Source: Candidatus Bipolaricaulota bacterium
Lineage (GTDB): Bacteria > Bipolaricaulota > Bipolaricaulia > Bipolaricaulales > Bipolaricaulaceae
DNA length: 16,260 nucleotides
NCBI GenBank assembly: GCA_021129895.1
Contig: JAJOKL010000023.1
Coordinates: forward strand, 4,354-20,613
Direction: 5' to 3'
The notes below the pieces were generated by a model. That model was not told the origin of the DNA and searched no databases. It worked only from the letters and a program-made list of their open reading frames with translations. How positions within the stretch are numbered: position 1 is the first letter of the stretch; every line of letters begins with the position of its first letter. Positions 7,044-14,439 of the stretch are shown here, piece after piece. Both the position numbers and the translations under genes were made by a program.

Positions 7044-8743
7044 AGGGACCGCTCCTCGCCCTGGAGGGGGTGACCAAGGCCTATCGCATGGGCCAGGTGG
7101 AAGTGCTCGCCCTGCGGGGGGTGGACCTGAAGCTAGCGGAGGGGGCGTTCCCGGCCATCATGGGGCCCTCTGGCTCGGGCAAGTCCACATTGCTCCACAT
7201 CGCCGGCCTCCTGGACCGGCCCACCTCTGGGAGGGTGTTGTGGCAGGGGGAGGACGTAACCAGCTTGCGCTCGGCCAAACTGGCCGAACTCCGGGGCCGC
7301 CACATCGGGTTCGTGTTCCAAACCTTCAACCTCATCCCCACCTTGACCGCCCAGGAGAACGTGGAGCTGCCGCTGGTGTTCCAGGGGGTTGCGAGGGAGC
7401 GGCGCCGGGCTCGGGCGGCGGAGCTCCTGGCCGCGGTGGGCCTGTCGGCCCGGGCCCGCCACCGGCCAGGCCAGCTCTCCGGCGGGGAGCGCCAGCGGGT
7501 GGCCATCGCCCGGGCGCTGGCCGCTGACCCGCAGCTGATCCTGGCGGATGAGCCCACCGGCAACCTGGACTCCACCTCCGGCCAGGAGATCCTGGGGCTC
7601 CTACGGGACTTGAACGAGGCCGGGAAGACCTTGGTGCTGGTCACTCACGATATCGGCACCGCCGCGGTGGTGGCGTTGATCTCCATCGGTCAGGGCTTGG
7701 AGCGGTCCATCACCCACGAGGTGGAACGGATCATGGGGTTCAACACCCTGCTTATCACCCCGGAGGGGCGAAGCTTTCAGGCCCGCATCGAGCTGGATCT
7801 GGCGGCCCTGGAGGGAATTCCAGGGGTGGAGGCGGCGGTGGCGGTGCGAACCGAGACCGGCTTCGTGGAGGGACCGGCCCGAGCTGGATTCCTGTCAGTC
7901 ACCGGGTATGACCCGGCCATGGAGGAGTTCGTGGGGGAGCTCGATCTGGAGCTGGCAGCCGGGGAAGGGCTGACCGAGCGGGGGCAGGTGGTGTTGGGGG
8001 CCCGGGCCGCTGCCTCCTTGGGCGCGAACGTGGGTGACGTGGTGTCGATAGAGGACCGCCCCTTCCGGGTGACGGGGATCCTGGTGGAGAAGGAGGAGCG
8101 AGGGGGGATGGCCTTCGGTGGCGTGCCCATCAACGACTCCCTGTTTGTGCTCTACTCTGATCTCAAGGAATTATTCCCCGGGCCGGACTTGGCCCAGCTC
8201 GCCTTTGTAAAGATAGCCCCGGATGCGGACGTGGCCGAGGTGAAGGCCGAAGTGGAGCGGGTGCTGGCCCAGACCGGGGCGGAGGTGGTTGGATTCGAGG
8301 AGATCACCCAAAGGATCCGCACTGTGCTTGGGGGGGTGCAGGCGTTCCTGGCCGGGATCGCCGGCATCTCCATCCTGGTGGGGGGGATCGGGGTGATGAA
8401 CACCATGTACACCGCGGTGTTGGAGCGGACGCGGGAGATCGGGGTGATGAAGGCGGTAGGGGCCCGAGATTCCCAAGTGCTGCTCATGTTCCTGTTCGAG
8501 TCGGGGCTAATGGGCCTGGCGGGGGGGAGCTTGGGATTGCTCGTGGGGCTGGGGGTGGCCAAGGCCGCGGCGGCAGTGGTGGGGAAGCTATTCCAGCGGG
8601 AGGACGGGTTCTCCGCGGTGGCCAGCCCGGGGCTCATCCTGGGGGCACTGGCCTTCTCGTTCGCAATCGGGGCCGTCTCCGGGTTGCCTCCCGCCCGGCG
8701 GGCGGCCGCCCTGCCCCCGGTGGAGGCGCTCCGTTACGAGTGA
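7040..8743 (+). CDS. ABC ATPase fused in frame to a MacB/FtsX-type permease, junction sequence missing
   Basis: A 567-residue reading frame. Residues 1-204 are a LolD/MacB-class ATPase: Walker A GPSGSGKST (42-50), Q-loop Gln94 in FVFQTFN, signature LSGGE (146-150), Walker B LILADEP (166-172), NLDS D-loop and switch His203 in LVTHD. At residue 205 the sequence jumps into IGTAAVVALISIGQGLER, which is the end of the first membrane helix of a MacB-type permease, followed by the extracytoplasmic domain (to about 430), the GGIGVMNTMYTAVLERTREIG signature region (448-468) and three C-terminal helices (about 436-458, 484-510, 530-550). The roughly 25 residues that normally follow the switch His and the permease N-terminus with most of helix 1 are absent. 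The start ATG overlaps the previous TGA. A normal system would export lipoproteins, peptides or macrolides. Whether this fused product works is doubtful. Confidence 0.85.
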   Translation: MKGPLLALEGVTKAYRMGQVEVLALRGVDLKLAEGAFPAIMGPSGSGKSTLLHIAGLLDRPTSGRVLWQGEDVTSLRSAKLAELRGRHIGFVFQTFNLIPTLTAQENVELPLVFQGVARERRRARAAELLAAVGLSARARHRPGQLSGGERQRVAIARALAADPQLILADEPTGNLDSTSGQEILGLLRDLNEAGKTLVLVTHDIGTAAVVALISIGQGLERSITHEVERIMGFNTLLITPEGRSFQARIELDLAALEGIPGVEAAVAVRTETGFVEGPARAGFLSVTGYDPAMEEFVGELDLELAAGEGLTERGQVVLGARAAASLGANVGDVVSIEDRPFRVTGILVEKEERGGMAFGGVPINDSLFVLYSDLKELFPGPDLAQLAFVKIAPDADVAEVKAEVERVLAQTGAEVVGFEEITQRIRTVLGGVQAFLAGIAGISILVGGIGVMNTMYTAVLERTREIGVMKAVGARDSQVLLMFLFESGLMGLAGGSLGLLVGLGVAKAAAAVVGKLFQREDGFSAVASPGLILGALAFSFAIGAVSGLPPARRAAALPPVEALRYE

Positions 8744-9552
8744 GCCCGACGGCCGGGGAAGCCCACCAACCCCCCCACCACCCCCAGCAGGATCCCAACG
8801 GCGAGGCCCAGCCCGGTGGCCAAAGATCCGCGTTGGAACAGGACTGGGACCACCTCCCGCACCTGGGGATAGTGGCCCGCCCAGCTTATGGCTCCCCAGA
8901 GGATGCCCACATATACCGCCCCTCCCACCAGCCCCACCACCGCCCCCACCACCAGGAACGGGATCCGCAAGGTGGATTCGGCCACTCCGGCGGTGAGCAG
9001 TAGCCTCAGGGCTTTCCCCCACCCCTTGGCCACTGCCAGGACGCTTTCCCGACCCAACACCAGCGTTAACCCCAGCGCCAGCACCACCCCCACCAGGGCC
9101 AGCACCCTCGCCAAAGCGGGCAGCCGGGGCGGCGGCTTCAGGGTGCGCTCCAGGTATCGGACCCCGGTTATCCCAGGCCTTTCCATCAGCGCCTCCTGCA
9201 CCACGCCTCGCTGGGCGGGTTGGGAGAGGAGCAGCACCAGGGCTCGCTCCTCCACGGGAAGTGGGTCCGCCTCCCCCGGGAAGCGGAAGCTCACCTGCAC
9301 CACCTCCGGCAGGGCCCATAGCTCCCACGCCAGCTCGTTTATCTCCCGTTCCGACAGCTGCGGGGACAAGGTGGCCAGGAGCAGCGCTTCGGTGGTGGGG
9401 GCCCCGGGGCGTCCACCGGGGGGCAGCACCAGCAGGGCAGTGCCGGCCAGCAAGGTGAGCGCCAACGCCAGGGCCCAGGCCAGAAGCCTCGGGAACGCCT
9501 TGCGCGCCGCTTTAAGCCCTTCACCCACCAGAAACAGGACCGCTCGGTTCAC
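8734..9552 (-). CDS. ftsX: FtsX-like membrane protein
   Basis: A 272-residue protein with FtsX layout: a short cytosolic start (NRAVLFLVGEGLKAARKAFP), helix 1 (about 22-43), an extracytoplasmic domain of roughly 100 residues, then three helices (about 146-167, 197-219, 245-264). FtsX partners FtsE to control cell-wall hydrolases during division. I chose GTG at 9552, which overlaps the FtsE stop as GTGA and has AGGGGGTG upstream; an upstream in-frame ATG (9588) would add 12 unfamiliar residues inside ftsE. The 3' end overlaps the convergent ABC gene by 10 bases. The partner gene order (E then X) supports FtsX over another FtsX-like permease, but sequence identity to characterised FtsX is not visible by eye outside the N-terminus. 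Confidence 0.75.
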   Translation of the reverse strand: MNRAVLFLVGEGLKAARKAFPRLLAWALALALTLLAGTALLVLPPGGRPGAPTTEALLLATLSPQLSEREINELAWELWALPEVVQVSFRFPGEADPLPVEERALVLLLSQPAQRGVVQEALMERPGITGVRYLERTLKPPPRLPALARVLALVGVVLALGLTLVLGRESVLAVAKGWGKALRLLLTAGVAESTLRIPFLVVGAVVGLVGGAVYVGILWGAISWAGHYPQVREVVPVLFQRGSLATGLGLAVGILLGVVGGLVGFPGRRAHS

Positions 9553-10241
9553 GTGCCCACCCCCTGGCGCAGGTACACCGTGCCCCACGACTCTTCCCCC
9601 TTGGGGGGATGGGGGGGAAACCCGAACCGCTCCGGGAGCTCAGCATTGCGGGTGGTGGCAAGGAGCGCTACCCCGGCGGACTGCAGTCCCAGCAAAGTGT
9701 CCATGAGCCGCTCCGTTTCCGCCGCCGAGAGCGGGCGAAACGGATCATCCGCCAGCAGCACCACCGGCTGAGGGCAGATGGCCAGGGCAACCGCCAGCCG
9801 GGCCTGCTCCAGTGGGGGCAGCTCCCCGGCTGGCTCGTCAGCCAGCCCGGCGAGTTGGGTGAGATCCAGGGCCCGCTCCAGCTCCTCCTCCAGCTCCTCC
9901 CCCCTCAGCCCCAGCGCCCGCAGCTTAAAAAGCAAGTTCCCCACCACCGTGCGGTCCTCGACGATGGGGGGGTCTTCGGGCACGTACCCGACCCGGCGGC
10001 GAAGCCGGCTCACCTTCTTGGCGGACAAGCGGGCCACGTTCCGGCCGATGAGCAGGATCTGCCCCCCGCTTGGGGGAAGCTCCCGGAGGATGAGCTTCAA
10101 AAGCAGGGTCTTCCCCGAGGAAGGTGGGCCTACCACCAGCACGAACCCCTCCCTGGGGACCCCGAACGAGATGTCATCCAGGACAAGGACACCATCCTCC
10201 GTTGCGAACCGCAGTTCCGATACCTGAATGGCTACCTGCAT
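9549..10241 (-). CDS. ftsE: FtsE-like ABC ATPase with degenerate catalytic motifs
   Basis: A 230-residue ABC ATPase next to ftsX. The Walker A loop is intact (VVGPPSSGKTLLLK, 37-50), but other motifs are altered: the Q-loop reads GYVPED where VFQD is usual (Gln to Glu89), the signature reads LPPLEQ (141-146) where LSGGEQ is expected, Walker B ends ADDP (164-167) with Asp in place of the catalytic Glu, the D-loop NLD is lost, and the switch His of ATHD is Thr197 in ATTRN. Overall length and the RLSAKKVSRLRRRVGYV segment still match FtsE. ATP may bind but hydrolysis looks impaired. The ATG at 10241 (MQVAIQVSEL) is chosen; the frame is open further upstream, but that part is antisense-like. It overlaps the prmC end by 10 bases and ftsX by 4. 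Confidence 0.8.
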   Translation of the reverse strand: MQVAIQVSELRFATEDGVLVLDDISFGVPREGFVLVVGPPSSGKTLLLKLILRELPPSGGQILLIGRNVARLSAKKVSRLRRRVGYVPEDPPIVEDRTVVGNLLFKLRALGLRGEELEEELERALDLTQLAGLADEPAGELPPLEQARLAVALAICPQPVVLLADDPFRPLSAAETERLMDTLLGLQSAGVALLATTRNAELPERFGFPPHPPKGEESWGTVYLRQGVGT

Positions 10242-11062
10242 CGGCCTATAAAGTACCGCTCCTTTCCCGCAAGGTCGTGCACCACCCTTGTTTCTACCAG
10301 ACGGCGGGTGGCTTGTGCAAATCGGATCACCTTCCCCCCTTGCCCCGGGGCGAGCTCCAAAAGCAGCCACCCCCCGGGGTGGAGGTGATCCGGGGCTTCT
10401 CGCAGGATGAGCTTCAGGGCCTCAAGTCCTTTCTCCCCTCCGTCCAGCGCTCTTCTGGCCTCAAAACACCGCACTTCTGAGGGGAGAGAGAAAAACTCCT
10501 CCCGGGCTACGTACGGGGGGTTGGACGCGATGAGGTGGAACCGTCCCGGCACCTGCGAGAACCAGTGCGAGCGCCGCACCTCCACTTGGCCTTCCAGGCC
10601 CAGGCTGGCCACGTTCCAGCGGGCGCAGGCCAGGGCCCGCCGATCGACGTCCACCGCCAGCACCGTGAGGTCCGGGCGGGCGCGGGCCAGGGCGATGGCC
10701 AGGGCCCCGGTGCCGGTGCCCAGGTCCAACGCCCGCGGGCTGGGAGGAAGCCTTCGAGCGAGCTCGATGGCCAGCTCCGCCAGCCCTTCGGTCTCCGGCC
10801 GGGGGATCAGCACCCCGGGCCACACCTTGAGTTCGAAGTCCAAGAACCCGGTGCGGCCCTCCAAAAGGGGAAAGGGGACCCCGCGGCAGCGCGCCTCAAC
10901 CAGGCGCCGAAACCTGCTCCGCAGAAACGGGGACAGCCTGGAGGAGGGGGCCGGTCGGTCCCCAAAGCACGCCAGGGTGAGAAGCGCCCTCGCCTCCCGG
11001 GCCGGGTTGGGGATGCCGTGGGCGGCCAGCTCCTGACATGCCCACTCCAGCAAACTCGCCAC
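10232..11062 (-). CDS. prmC: Peptide chain release factor N5-glutamine methyltransferase
   Basis: A 276-residue PrmC/HemK, which methylates the Gln of the GGQ motif in release factors RF1 and RF2. It shows an N-terminal helical domain (LLEWACQELAAHGIPNPAREA), the linker GFLDFELKVWPGVLIPRPET (72-91), the SAM-binding LDLGTGTGALAIALA (112-126), acidic loop AVDVDRRAL (136-144) and the catalytic NPPY (181-184). The GTG at 11062 gives the family's usual length; the frame stays open to 11371, but that stretch is antisense to the lipoprotein gene and resembles nothing. There is no strong Shine-Dalgarno site at the chosen start, so it is the least certain part. In many genomes prmC follows prfA; here it leads into ftsEX. 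Confidence 0.93.
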   Translation of the reverse strand: MASLLEWACQELAAHGIPNPAREARALLTLACFGDRPAPSSRLSPFLRSRFRRLVEARCRGVPFPLLEGRTGFLDFELKVWPGVLIPRPETEGLAELAIELARRLPPSPRALDLGTGTGALAIALARARPDLTVLAVDVDRRALACARWNVASLGLEGQVEVRRSHWFSQVPGRFHLIASNPPYVAREEFFSLPSEVRCFEARRALDGGEKGLEALKLILREAPDHLHPGGWLLLELAPGQGGKVIRFAQATRRLVETRVVHDLAGKERYFIGRCR

Positions 11063-11105
11063 GTTCTGCCCCGGGCCGGACGTGGCGCTAGTGGCTGCCC
11101 CATGC

Positions 11106-11140
11106 GTACAATGTGGCAACTTGGATCGCCCGGATTGTAC
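11106..11140. promoter_or_regulatory. Inverted repeat with TACAAT boxes between prmC and the lipoprotein gene
   Basis: GTACAAT (11106-11112) and ATTGTAC (11134-11140) form perfect 7-base arms 21 bases apart. Each arm contains TACAAT, a near-consensus -10 box, one reading towards the lipoprotein gene and one towards prmC. Recognisable -35 boxes are weak on both sides. The element could be a divergent promoter pair, an operator, or both. Confidence 0.45.
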
Positions 11141-11161
11141 TGGAAAGGAGGTAGGGAAGTC

Positions 11162-11668
11162 GTGTTCAAAACGGCGGTGACATTGGCCTTGCTCCTGTCG
11201 CTGGGGGCGGCTTTGGGGGGCTGCATGTTCCTCGGGGGCGGGGAGCAAAAGCCGGTGGATTTCTGGCAGCCGGTGGTCTCTCCGTATGGAAGGTACCTGG
11301 CTTACGTGGCCAAAGGGGAGAACAGCTACGAGCTGTTCATCATGGACCTGGAGTCCAAGGAGGAAAGACAACTCACCTCCAACGACTTCGACGAGATATA
11401 CCCCACCTGGTCCCCGGACGGCACTAAACTCGCGTTCATGGCCTCCCAGGAGAAGGACAACTGGGACATCTTCACCATCGATGTGGCCACCGGGCAGATC
11501 TTCCGGGTGACCACCAGCCCAGCGGTGGACGCCAACCCCAACTGGGCCGCGACCGGGGAGATCGTGTTCAACTCCGACCGGGGGGACCGTTGGGGGGCGT
11601 ATGCCATCCAGCCGGGCGGGACTGGCCTGCGGGAACTGTCCTTCGCCCGCCCGGCTGAGGAGGGGTGA
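11162..11668 (+). CDS. Short TolB-like lipoprotein with three beta-propeller repeats
   Basis: A 168-residue predicted lipoprotein. The signal peptide ends in a lipobox (ALGGC, Cys21), so it should be lipid-anchored on the outer face of the membrane. The rest is three WD40-like/PD40 repeats as in TolB: VVSPYGRYLAYVAKGEN with LFIMDLESKEERQLT (38-72), PTWSPDGTKLAFMAS with IFTIDVATGQIFRVT (81-117), and PNWAATGEIVFNSDR with YAIQPGGTGLREL (126-159). Full TolB has about six blades and 400 residues, so this is a half-propeller that may dimerise or act as a small binding module. The GTG start has an excellent AAAGGAGGT site (11144-11152). The stop overlaps ispD by 4 bases. I cannot name a partner. Confidence 0.82.
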   Translation: MFKTAVTLALLLSLGAALGGCMFLGGGEQKPVDFWQPVVSPYGRYLAYVAKGENSYELFIMDLESKEERQLTSNDFDEIYPTWSPDGTKLAFMASQEKDNWDIFTIDVATGQIFRVTTSPAVDANPNWAATGEIVFNSDRGDRWGAYAIQPGGTGLRELSFARPAEEG

Positions 11669-12345
11669 GCCTCGAGGCGAGCGGGGTCATCCTGGCCGCC
11701 GGCCGGGGGGAGAGATTCGGCGGGGGGAAGGCGTTTGCCACCCTGCGGGGCCGTCCACTGCTGGTTTGGTGTGCGGACGCGTTCGTGGTCTCCGGGGCGG
11801 TGGGGGAGCTGGTGGTGGTGGCCCGCCCCGGGGAGGAGGAGCTGGTAGCTGAGGTCCTGGCGGGGGTTCCGCTTCCGCTGCGGCTGGTCTCCGGGGGTGA
11901 AAGGCGGCAGGACTCCGCCCGGGCTGGGGTGGAGGCTGCCGGGGGGAAGTACGTCCTCATCCACGACGCCGCCCGTCCCTTAGTGACCCCAAACCTCATC
12001 CGCCGGGTGCTGGAAGCGGCGAAGGAGCACGGGGCGGCGGTACCGGCCCTCCCGGTGGTGGACACGGTGAGATACCTGGACGAGCGGGGGTTCCTGCGAC
12101 CCCAGGCCGTGCCCCGGAGGGGGCTGGTCCGGATCCAGACCCCCCAGGGGTTCCGGCGGGACCACCTCCTTTCGGCGCTGGAGGAGCCGGAGCGGAAGGG
12201 CCTTTCCCTCACCGACGACGCCGCCGCCCTCCTTGCGGTGGGGGCCCCGGTGGCCACCGTCCCCGGGGACCCAAAAAACCTCAAGATCACCCACCCCAAT
12301 GACCTCCCCCTGGCCGAAGCCCTTTTTTCCAAGCCGCCGCTGTAA
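11665..12345 (+). CDS. ispD: 2-C-methyl-D-erythritol 4-phosphate cytidylyltransferase
   Basis: A 226-residue IspD, third enzyme of the non-mevalonate (MEP) isoprenoid pathway, which joins CTP and methylerythritol phosphate. Landmarks are the nucleotide loop VILAAGRGERFGGGKAF (8-24) with Lys22, SGGERRQDSARAG (77-89), the HDAARPLV strand (100-107), VVDTVRYL (131-138), RIQTPQGFRRDHL (156-168) and the C-terminal LTDDAAALLAVG with GDPKNLKITHPNDL (201-214). The GTG start overlaps the lipoprotein stop as GTGA, with GAGGAGG just upstream. The loop reads GGGKAF where many homologues have PKQF, a tolerated variation that keeps the lysine. ispF, often beside or fused to ispD, is not in the window. Confidence 0.94.
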   Translation: MSLEASGVILAAGRGERFGGGKAFATLRGRPLLVWCADAFVVSGAVGELVVVARPGEEELVAEVLAGVPLPLRLVSGGERRQDSARAGVEAAGGKYVLIHDAARPLVTPNLIRRVLEAAKEHGAAVPALPVVDTVRYLDERGFLRPQAVPRRGLVRIQTPQGFRRDHLLSALEEPERKGLSLTDDAAALLAVGAPVATVPGDPKNLKITHPNDLPLAEALFSKPPL

Positions 12346-12393
12346 CGCTGCTGGGAGGGTATCCGCTATGGCGAGCTTCCGCTGCGGTTTGTC

Positions 12394-12429
12394 TTTGCGT
12401 CCTCTGCGCCCTTGGTGGTTTCTGTGGTT
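12394..12429 (+). repeat. Four imperfect 9-base units (TTTGCGTCC-like), dispersed-repeat type
   Basis: TTTGCGTCC, TCTGCGCCC, TTGGTGGTT and TCTGTGGTT follow each other directly, in the non-coding gap (12346-12520) between convergent ispD and the EamA gene. The phrase resembles the TTTGCGTCC/TCTGCGCC-type dispersed repeats common between genes in several GC-rich bacterial groups; that resemblance is from memory. The rest of the gap shows only a short palindrome GCGCTAGCGC (12499-12508) and no clear terminator. Confidence 0.4.
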
Positions 12430-12520
12430 GACACCAAATCGGCTTTTGGGAGTTCCGAGGCAGCTTATTGCGAGGCTGCGGGGAGGTCAGCTTCCCGGGC
12501 GCTAGCGCGGGCCTATGCCT

Positions 12521-13354
12521 TTAAGCTGGGGGGTCATGATCCCCAGGAAGATGAGGCCGGCCTCCCAAGATCTGAAGCCCACCTAGCGACTCCCCCAAAA
12601 GCAGCCAGCCGAACAGGGCGGCGAACGCGGGCTCGGTGGCGAGCACGATGGCAGTGTAGGCGGCGGTGGATCGCCGCTGCACCCAAGTGAGCACGAAGAA
12701 GGCCAGGGCGCTGGCCAGGGCCCCGGTGATCAGGATCGCCTGCCAGGTGCGGGGGGACAGGGAGAAGGTGGGGACCTCCCAGATGAAGGCCCCCACCAGG
12801 GAGAGCAGCGCCACCACCCCCAGTTGGGGCGCAAACAAACTCAGAAAATCCCCGGTCTTCGTGTACCGGTCCAAAAGCACCAGGTACAGGGCGAAGGCCA
12901 GGGCGCAGAGGATGGTGAGGAAATCGCCGAAGCCGGTGGGCCCCAGGGGCTCCCTCCCACCCAGCACCAACAGCGACAGCCCCAGCGCGGCCAGAACGGC
13001 CCCGGCCCACGTCCTCCCGGAGGTCTTCTGACCACAGAGCCAGGCGATGGGCGGCACCAGCACCACGGAAAGGCCGGTGATGAGCCCGGACTTTTGGGCG
13101 GTGGTGTAAACGAGCCCCCAGGTCTGGAAGAAATAGCCAGCGAACAGCACTGCCCCCGGCACCGCCCCGCGGGCCCAGTCCCGGAGGTGGCTTGTTCGCA
13201 GGCGCCGAAAGAGAAGGGGCAGGGCGAGGGCGGAGGCGATGAGAAACCTGAGGGCCAGGAACCAGAACGGGCCGACCTCAGCCACACCCTCCTTCACCAG
13301 CACGAAGGTCCAGCCCCAAATGGCGGTGATAATGAGGAGGGCCAGGGTCCTCAT
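12521..13354 (-). CDS. EamA/DMT-family transporter with frameshifted C-terminus
   Basis: A 277-residue ten-helix drug/metabolite transporter family exporter. It has two EamA repeats: AIWGWTFVLVKEGVAEVGPFWF near the start through LSVVLVPPIAWLCG, and DFLTILCALAFALYLVLLDRY through AIVLATEPAFAALFGWLLLGESLG, the last being the typical end of the ninth helix. The expected tenth helix is replaced by GGRPHLPGDHDPPA. Removing one G from the run complementary to 12561-12566 restores LGAGLIFLGIMTPQL and moves the stop to 12502-12504, so a one-base insertion is likely, real or an error. The ATG start overlaps the ychF stop as ATGA. The substrate, likely a small metabolite, cannot be predicted. Confidence 0.85.
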   Translation of the reverse strand: MRTLALLIITAIWGWTFVLVKEGVAEVGPFWFLALRFLIASALALPLLFRRLRTSHLRDWARGAVPGAVLFAGYFFQTWGLVYTTAQKSGLITGLSVVLVPPIAWLCGQKTSGRTWAGAVLAALGLSLLVLGGREPLGPTGFGDFLTILCALAFALYLVLLDRYTKTGDFLSLFAPQLGVVALLSLVGAFIWEVPTFSLSPRTWQAILITGALASALAFFVLTWVQRRSTAAYTAIVLATEPAFAALFGWLLLGESLGGLQILGGRPHLPGDHDPPA

Positions 13355-14439
13355 CAGGCGCAGATGAAGTGGATCACGTCCCCGTCGCGGACGAGGTAGT
13401 CCCTGCCCGCCCGCGTGATCTTCCCCTGCTCGCGTAGCACCTTGTCTGAGCCGGCGGCCAAAAGCTCCTCCAGGTCCATGACCTCGGCCAGGACGAACCG
13501 ATCGCGGAAGTCGGAGTGGATGACCCCGCCGGCCTCAGGGGCGGTCGTCCCCTTACGCACGGGCCAGGCCCGCACCTCCGGCCCCTCGAACGTGTAGAAG
13601 GTGACCAGGTCCAAGAGCTCATAGGCAGCCCGCGCCAGGCGGGCCAGGGCCGACTCCGCCAGGCCCCACTCGCTCAAAAAAGCCCGCCTTTCCTCCTCCC
13701 CCTCGGCCGCTTCGGCCACCTCCGCCTCCAGCCGCCCCCGGATGACCACCCAGCCGGCACCCCGCTCCCGGGCCACCTCCGCCACCGCCCGGGAGTGCTC
13801 GTTCTCCCCCTCGTCCCCGGTATTGGCCACGTACAGCACCGGCTTGGCGGTGAGGGGGGAGAGGTCCTTCAGACGGGAGAGCTCATCAACGGAAAGGCCC
13901 AGGGCCCGGATCGGGGTCCCCGCTCCCACCGCCTGGATCAGCCGCTCCAGGAGCTCAAGCTCCTTTCTCGCCTCCTTGTCCCCGGTCTGCGCGAGTTTTT
14001 TGATGTGGGCCCGCCTCCGCTCCAGGGTCTCCAGGTCCTTCAAAAGGAGCTCGGTCTCCACGATCTCGATGTCCCGGCGCACGTCCAAGGTCCCGGTGGG
14101 ATGGGCCACATCCGGGTCCTCAAAACACCGCACCACGTGCAGGATGGCGTCAACCCCCCGGATCTCGGAGAGGAACTGGTTTCCGAGGCCCTCCCCTTGG
14201 GCCGCCCCTTTCACCAACCCGGCGATGTCCACCACCTCGATTGTCGCCGGCACCTTCTTCTTGTCCGGGAACAGGGAGTGGAGCCGATCCAGGCGGGGGT
14301 CGGGCACCGGGGCCACTCCGTGGTGGGGGTCGATGGTGCAGAAGGGGTAAGCCTCCACCTTGGCCCCGGCGGAGGTGAGGGCATTGAAGATCGTGGATTT
14401 CCCCGCGTTGGGCAGGCCCACCAACCCTAAGCTCTTCAC
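13354..14439 (-). CDS. ychF: Redox/translation-associated P-loop ATPase YchF (Obg family)
   Basis: A 361-residue complete YchF (OLA1 type), a cytosolic ribosome-associated P-loop NTPase that prefers ATP. Seen are the P-loop GLPNAGKST (8-16), the YPFCTIDPHHGVAPVPDPRL stretch (31-50), VVDIAGLVKGAAQGEGLGNQFL (68-89) covering the G3 region, a coiled-coil insert (about 130-170), VLYVANTGDEGEN in place of the G4 NKxD motif, as expected for ATP preference, and the C-terminal TGS-like domain with TFYTFEGPEVRAWPVRKG and AGGVIHSDFRDRFVLAEV. The start is GTG, overlapping the sucD stop as GTGA. Its stop overlaps the EamA start, so the three genes form one transcription unit. Confidence 0.96.
   Translation of the reverse strand: MKSLGLVGLPNAGKSTIFNALTSAGAKVEAYPFCTIDPHHGVAPVPDPRLDRLHSLFPDKKKVPATIEVVDIAGLVKGAAQGEGLGNQFLSEIRGVDAILHVVRCFEDPDVAHPTGTLDVRRDIEIVETELLLKDLETLERRRAHIKKLAQTGDKEARKELELLERLIQAVGAGTPIRALGLSVDELSRLKDLSPLTAKPVLYVANTGDEGENEHSRAVAEVARERGAGWVVIRGRLEAEVAEAAEGEEERRAFLSEWGLAESALARLARAAYELLDLVTFYTFEGPEVRAWPVRKGTTAPEAGGVIHSDFRDRFVLAEVMDLEELLAAGSDKVLREQGKITRAGRDYLVRDGDVIHFICA

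Noticed and set aside
10242..10370. N-terminal extension of the FtsE-like protein
   Set aside because: The added text is Pro/Gly/Arg-rich and overlaps the conserved end of prmC; the ATG at 10241 begins a normal ABC strand.
11063..11371. N-terminal extension of PrmC up to 11371
   Set aside because: The extra residues do not match PrmC, lie antisense to the lipoprotein gene, and the GTG at 11062 gives the normal family length.
12481..12530. Possible terminator hairpins between ispD and the EamA gene
   Set aside because: GCGCTAGCGC and a six-pair GGGGA/TTCCC stem are present, but neither is followed by a T run in either direction.
13516..14430. 304-codon plus-strand open frame opposite ychF
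   Set aside because: Gly/His/Leu-rich shadow text; ychF on the other strand is complete and conserved.
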